NCBI GenBank assembly: GCA_965659715.1
Contig: CBFHXE010000013.1
Location: 1 to 46,000 of the forward strand
Source: CABZJG01 sp965659715
Lineage (GTDB): Bacteria > Pseudomonadota > Alphaproteobacteria > Rhodobacterales > Rhodobacteraceae
Direction: 5' to 3'
Length of the DNA stretch: 46,000 nt
Of this stretch, positions 42,777 through 46,000 are shown one piece after another (position 1 is the first letter of the stretch; every line of letters starts with the position of its first letter). The translations under genes and the position numbers were made by a program. The notes under the pieces are model-generated. The model saw only the letters and a list, made by a program, of their open reading frames with translations. It was not told the DNA's origin and did no database searches.

Positions 42777-43696
42777 CAATGGCCCCCTCCTGCGCCAATG
42801 GTGTAAAGCTCTGAGGGCTGCACCAGCAAATCAAACGCCAATTTACCGCAGACCGCCAAAACCATCATCGCAAGCAAAATTCTAAGTTGTTCGGCGCGCA
42901 GGCGGGTGCCGATCTGGGTACCGATTTGAGCGCCGATCACACCGCCGACCAACAGTAAAACAGCCAAGGCGATGTCGACGGAATAGTTGGTCGTCGCATG
43001 CGATAAGGTGGTAAAGGCGGTGACGAAAATAATTTGAAAAAGCGATGTGCCAACCACGACTTTGGTGGGCATGCCAAGGATATAAATCATGGCAGGAACC
43101 ATGATAAATCCGCCGCCGACCCCCATAATTGCTGACAGAATACCAACAAATAATCCAATTAGAAGCGGTGGAATTGCGGAAATATAAAGACCCGAGGTGC
43201 GAAACCTCATCTTAAAAGGTAGGCTGTGGACCCAGCCCCGCTGGCGGCGCTTATACTTGGGCGCGCTGCCCGAACGTGCCCTGCGCAAAGCACGCAGGCT
43301 TTCCACAAACATCAGGCTGCCGATAATGCCCAAAAACACAACATAACAAAGCTTGACCAGCAGATCGACCTGCCCCATGCTTTTTAGATAGTTGAACACC
43401 ACAACGCCCAAAGCGGCCCCCGCAAGCCCCCCGATCAACAGTACGCCGCCCATTTTAAGATCGACGGTTTTTCGTCTAAAATGGGCCAGAGCGCCCGAAA
43501 ACGACGAGGCAACAATCTGATTGGCTTCGGTGGCCACAGCCACAGCCGGCGGGATGCCGATGAAAAACAGCAGCGGCGTCATTAAAAACCCGCCGCCAAC
43601 CCCAAACATGCCGGAAAGTATGCCCACAAGCCCGCCAAGGCCGAGCAACAAAAAAGCGTTGACAGAAACTTCTGCGATAGGAAGGTAGATTTGCAT
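42776..43696 (-). CDS. TSUP-family permease (sulfite exporter TauE/SafE-like)
   Basis: 306 residues with about eight to nine helices. The two family repeats are LGGLVGILSGMFGVGGGFLMTPLLFF at the N-terminus and LFVGILSAIMGVGGGFIMVPAMI in the second half. The short intervening region carries a basic loop (RRARSGSAPKYKRRQRG) on the cytoplasmic side. It is unlike the taurine-operon TauE in length and sequence. The substrate is unknown: sulfite, sulfolactate or another organic anion. The ATG at 43696 is chosen over an upstream in-frame start because of the hydrophobic family N-terminus. It is translationally coupled to the TIGR02186 gene. Confidence 0.88.
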   Translation of the reverse strand: MQIYLPIAEVSVNAFLLLGLGGLVGILSGMFGVGGGFLMTPLLFFIGIPPAVAVATEANQIVASSFSGALAHFRRKTVDLKMGGVLLIGGLAGAALGVVVFNYLKSMGQVDLLVKLCYVVFLGIIGSLMFVESLRALRRARSGSAPKYKRRQRGWVHSLPFKMRFRTSGLYISAIPPLLIGLFVGILSAIMGVGGGFIMVPAMIYILGMPTKVVVGTSLFQIIFVTAFTTLSHATTNYSVDIALAVLLLVGGVIGAQIGTQIGTRLRAEQLRILLAMMVLAVCGKLAFDLLVQPSELYTIGAGGGH

Positions 43697-43811
43697 ATCA
43701 CCGTCTAAACTACACCATGCTGCAAATGCAAGGCATCTGCGTGCATTGTAGCACGCAGGTCTTATATAATTATTCAACTGGACTTATTTTATCCCGTCCA
43801 TATCGGGAAAT

Positions 43812-45083
43812 TTATTCGCTGGTATAGGCTTTGCCGATCGCAGCGGGCGGGCGGGCCCGGCCAACAAGTCCGGCAACCACAATAATTGTGAGCAAATACG
43901 GGGCCATCGCCAAGAACTCCGAGGGAATAGGGGTATTCAGGATCGATAGCTTTTGCTGTAACGAATCTGCAAACCCAAATACAAGCGCTGCTGCCAAGGC
44001 GCCCGCCGGATGCCAGCGGCCGAAAATCATCGCGGCTAAGCCGATGAAACCGCGCCCATTGGTCATATTTTCATCAAACTGGCCCACCGTTCCAAGTGTA
44101 AACCATGCACCGCCAAAGCCGGCAATCATTCCGGCAACGATGACATGTGAATAGCGGGTCTTAATGACATCAATACCCAGTGTATCAGCCGTTCTTGGAT
44201 GCTCGCCCACAGCACGCGCCCGCAATCCATGGCGGGTGGAAAACAGATAATAGGTTGACATCGCCACCAGTATAAAAGCGCCATACACAAAAATGGTCTG
44301 ATTGAACAAAAGCGGTCCAAGCACGGGAATATCGCCCAGAACCGGTATCTTAATCGCTCGAAACGGGGTGGTATTGTTCAGCCAGCGGTATTCGGTAAAC
44401 ACTTGGCTCGACACATATGAGGTCAGCCCAAGGATAAACAGATTGATCACCACGCCAGCGATAATTTGATCCACCCGATAGGTGATGACCAGTGCGGCCA
44501 AAATAAACCCTAAGACGCCGCCGGTTAAAATCGCGCCCGCAATACCAACCCAGCCGCCCATAAGCGAGCCGAACAGTGCACCGGAAAACGCACCAGCAAG
44601 CAGCATGCCCTCGATGCCGATATTGATCACGGCGACCCGCTCACAGAATATGCCAGCCAGCGCAGCAAGGGCTATTGGGGTGGCCCGCACCACAGTCGCC
44701 TGCAGCATACCGGTTAAAGAAATGGATTTATCAGCGGTTGCCCAGACCAGAAAGGCGATCACAAAGAGCGTCAGGCCCGCCGCCAAAGACAGGGTGCGCC
44801 ACTTTGCGCCGCCTTTTGCAAATTGCCGAAATCCCAAAAACGCAAGAGCTGCGGTAATCGCAAGGTTGACCCAATAGCTGGGCACCACAAGATTGCCAAT
44901 GGCCCAAACATCGCGCGGTCGCGACAGCTTGAACGTGGATTGGCTGTCAATGCCGGTATCAAGCAAAAACAAAACCACAAGCGACAGCGCGACCAATGCC
45001 CCGCCGGTGATCACAGAGCGCATATCAAGCGATCGCGCCGATGCTGAAAGGCTTTGAGCTGCGGGTTGGTTAAGATTGGTCAT
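43812..45083 (-). CDS. BmpA-type nucleoside ABC transporter permease (YufQ/NupQ-like)
   Basis: 423 residues, many helices. The long N-terminal extension (about 115 residues with extra helices) precedes the core BPD_transp_2 domain, with CERVAVINIGIEGMLLAGAFSG and later GLAAMIFGRWHPAGALAAALVFG. In this family two related permeases plus an ATPase and a BmpA lipoprotein import nucleosides or purines. Its start overlaps the end of the next upstream permease gene by 14 bases. The rest of the transporter lies beyond the window. Confidence 0.88.
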   Translation of the reverse strand: MTNLNQPAAQSLSASARSLDMRSVITGGALVALSLVVLFLLDTGIDSQSTFKLSRPRDVWAIGNLVVPSYWVNLAITAALAFLGFRQFAKGGAKWRTLSLAAGLTLFVIAFLVWATADKSISLTGMLQATVVRATPIALAALAGIFCERVAVINIGIEGMLLAGAFSGALFGSLMGGWVGIAGAILTGGVLGFILAALVITYRVDQIIAGVVINLFILGLTSYVSSQVFTEYRWLNNTTPFRAIKIPVLGDIPVLGPLLFNQTIFVYGAFILVAMSTYYLFSTRHGLRARAVGEHPRTADTLGIDVIKTRYSHVIVAGMIAGFGGAWFTLGTVGQFDENMTNGRGFIGLAAMIFGRWHPAGALAAALVFGFADSLQQKLSILNTPIPSEFLAMAPYLLTIIVVAGLVGRARPPAAIGKAYTSE

Positions 45084-46000
45084 TACTTACACTCTTTTTG
45101 CTCGCCGCATTGAAACCGAATGGCAGTATTTGCTTCACAAGAAGCGGCGCGGCCACGAAAACAATAATGAGAGCCTGCACAATACCGATTAAATCAATCG
45201 ACACCCCTGCATCCACCTGCATTTGGCGCCCGCCAGCTTCAAGCGCCCCAAACAGCAACCCGGCAAGCAAAATGCCCACTGGGTGTGACCGCCCAAGCAG
45301 CGCCACGGCGATCGCATCAAAGCCGATGCCGGCGGAAAATCCGGGTGAGGCGCGTCCTAAAACGCCGGTAACCTGCGTGGCGCCTGCCAGCCCGGCCAAT
45401 CCGCCGGCAAGGGCCATGGCCAGCACAATGGTCAACCCGGCGCGGATGCCGGCATATTTGGCCGCATCGGGGTTTTCACCAGAGACCCGAAATGCAAAGC
45501 CCAGTTTAGAGCGAAACAGCAGCCAATAGATTAGCGCTACGCTAACCAGCATAATCACAAGGCCTGCATGGACCCTTAGATTGGGATCAATAAACGCCAG
45601 CAGACGTGGCAATTCTGCTGTTTCGAGAACCACTTTTGAAATTGGATCAGAGCGGCCTTCCTTTTGAATAAACGGTTGGCGCAAAACATAATCCAGCATC
45701 CGAAATGCGATCAGGTTGAGCATGATGGTGGAAATCACCTCATGCGCTCCGGTGGCGGCACGCAAAAACCCGGCAAGGCCTGCATAGAGCGCACCGGCCA
45801 GCATGCCGATTGTCAGCACCAGCGGCATATGCACATAAAACGGCAGCCCGGTGATGGCAAAGCTGGCAATAACGGCTGCGAGGCCGCCAATGACGATTTG
45901 TCCCTCGGCGCCGATATTGAAAAGCCCTGCGCGAAATGCGAGCCCGATCCCAAGTCCAGACAGCACCAGCGGAATGGTTGAGGTCAGGGTTTCGGAAACT
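45070..46000 (-). CDS. BmpA-type nucleoside ABC transporter permease (YufP/NupP-like), partial
   Basis: The frame is open from the window edge to 45070. The GTG at 45966 is internal, since in-frame coding continues upstream (TLTSTIPLVLSG). Conserved features are FRAGLFNIGAEGQIVIGGL and, near the C-terminus, GIGFDAIAVALLGRSHPVGILLAGLLFGALEAGG, typical of the inner-membrane partner of YufQ. At least seven helices are visible. The gene start and the likely ATPase and binding-protein genes lie to the right, outside the window. Confidence 0.88.
   Translation of the reverse strand, partial: VSETLTSTIPLVLSGLGIGLAFRAGLFNIGAEGQIVIGGLAAVIASFAITGLPFYVHMPLVLTIGMLAGALYAGLAGFLRAATGAHEVISTIMLNLIAFRMLDYVLRQPFIQKEGRSDPISKVVLETAELPRLLAFIDPNLRVHAGLVIMLVSVALIYWLLFRSKLGFAFRVSGENPDAAKYAGIRAGLTIVLAMALAGGLAGLAGATQVTGVLGRASPGFSAGIGFDAIAVALLGRSHPVGILLAGLLFGALEAGGRQMQVDAGVSIDLIGIVQALIIVFVAAPLLVKQILPFGFNAASKKSVSNDQS

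Overview
The window is about 46 kb of chromosomal DNA from an alphaproteobacterium, most likely a marine Rhodobacteraceae (Roseobacter-group) organism of moderate GC. Pointers are the split b'/b ATP synthase genes, the ChvG/ChvI - HprK - partial-PTS - RapZ operon opposite pckA, a MocR-type TauR, a DUF6473-like protein and a complete Roseobacter-style taurine cluster. The low-to-moderate GC would fit a pelagic roseobacter such as the RCA/Planktomarina group, but that is a guess from composition and gene content. No rRNA, tRNA, CRISPR array, prophage or insertion sequence was recognised.

Layout. (1) 1-1580: F0 ATP synthase genes atpB (3' end), atpE, atpF', atpF, closed by a terminator shared with the next operon. 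(2) 1724-16543: a contiguous taurine dissimilation module. tauABC (+ strand) imports taurine. Tpa transaminates it to sulfoacetaldehyde, Xsc releases sulfite and acetyl phosphate, and Pta makes acetyl-CoA. Sulfite can be exported by a TauE-type permease or oxidised by a cytoplasm-facing SoeABC molybdoenzyme. tpa, tauR, xsc, pta, tauE and soeABC are all on the - strand, divergent from tauABC. The 382-base divergent region carries a CTGGACYTAA-like direct repeat, a good candidate TauR site. (3) 16610-24460: housekeeping genes parC, an SDR, a HIG1-type small membrane protein, an ATP:cob(I)alamin adenosyltransferase, etfBA, a DUF6473/SGNH-like protein and 3-hydroxybutyryl-CoA dehydrogenase. (4) 24450-31803: a signalling operon (chvI-chvG-hprK-rapZ-EIIA-HPr-acyltransferase) divergent from pckA. 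Two operator-like direct repeats lie 20 bp apart upstream of pckA. (5) 31878-41095: an accessory-looking stretch. It holds a GntR/UTRA regulator broken by one in-frame amber codon, a class V aminotransferase, HMG-CoA lyase plus a methylglutaconyl-CoA-hydratase-like gene, a di-haem peroxidase and a Sel1 protein whose divergent start codons abut, a flavin reductase with an aldo/keto reductase, an apparent in-frame fusion of the start of a BapA-type adhesin to the tail of an HlyD-type type I secretion adaptor, and a thioesterase. (6) 41240-46000: an HSD10-like dehydrogenase, a TIGR02186-type protein with a second TSUP permease, and two permease genes of a BmpA-type nucleoside ABC transporter, the last cut by the window end.

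The observations most worth checking are the adhesin/HlyD chimera, the soluble domain inserted in TauC, the candidate TauR and pckA operators, the amber-interrupted GntR gene, and the abutting divergent starts. No wholly new system could be demonstrated.
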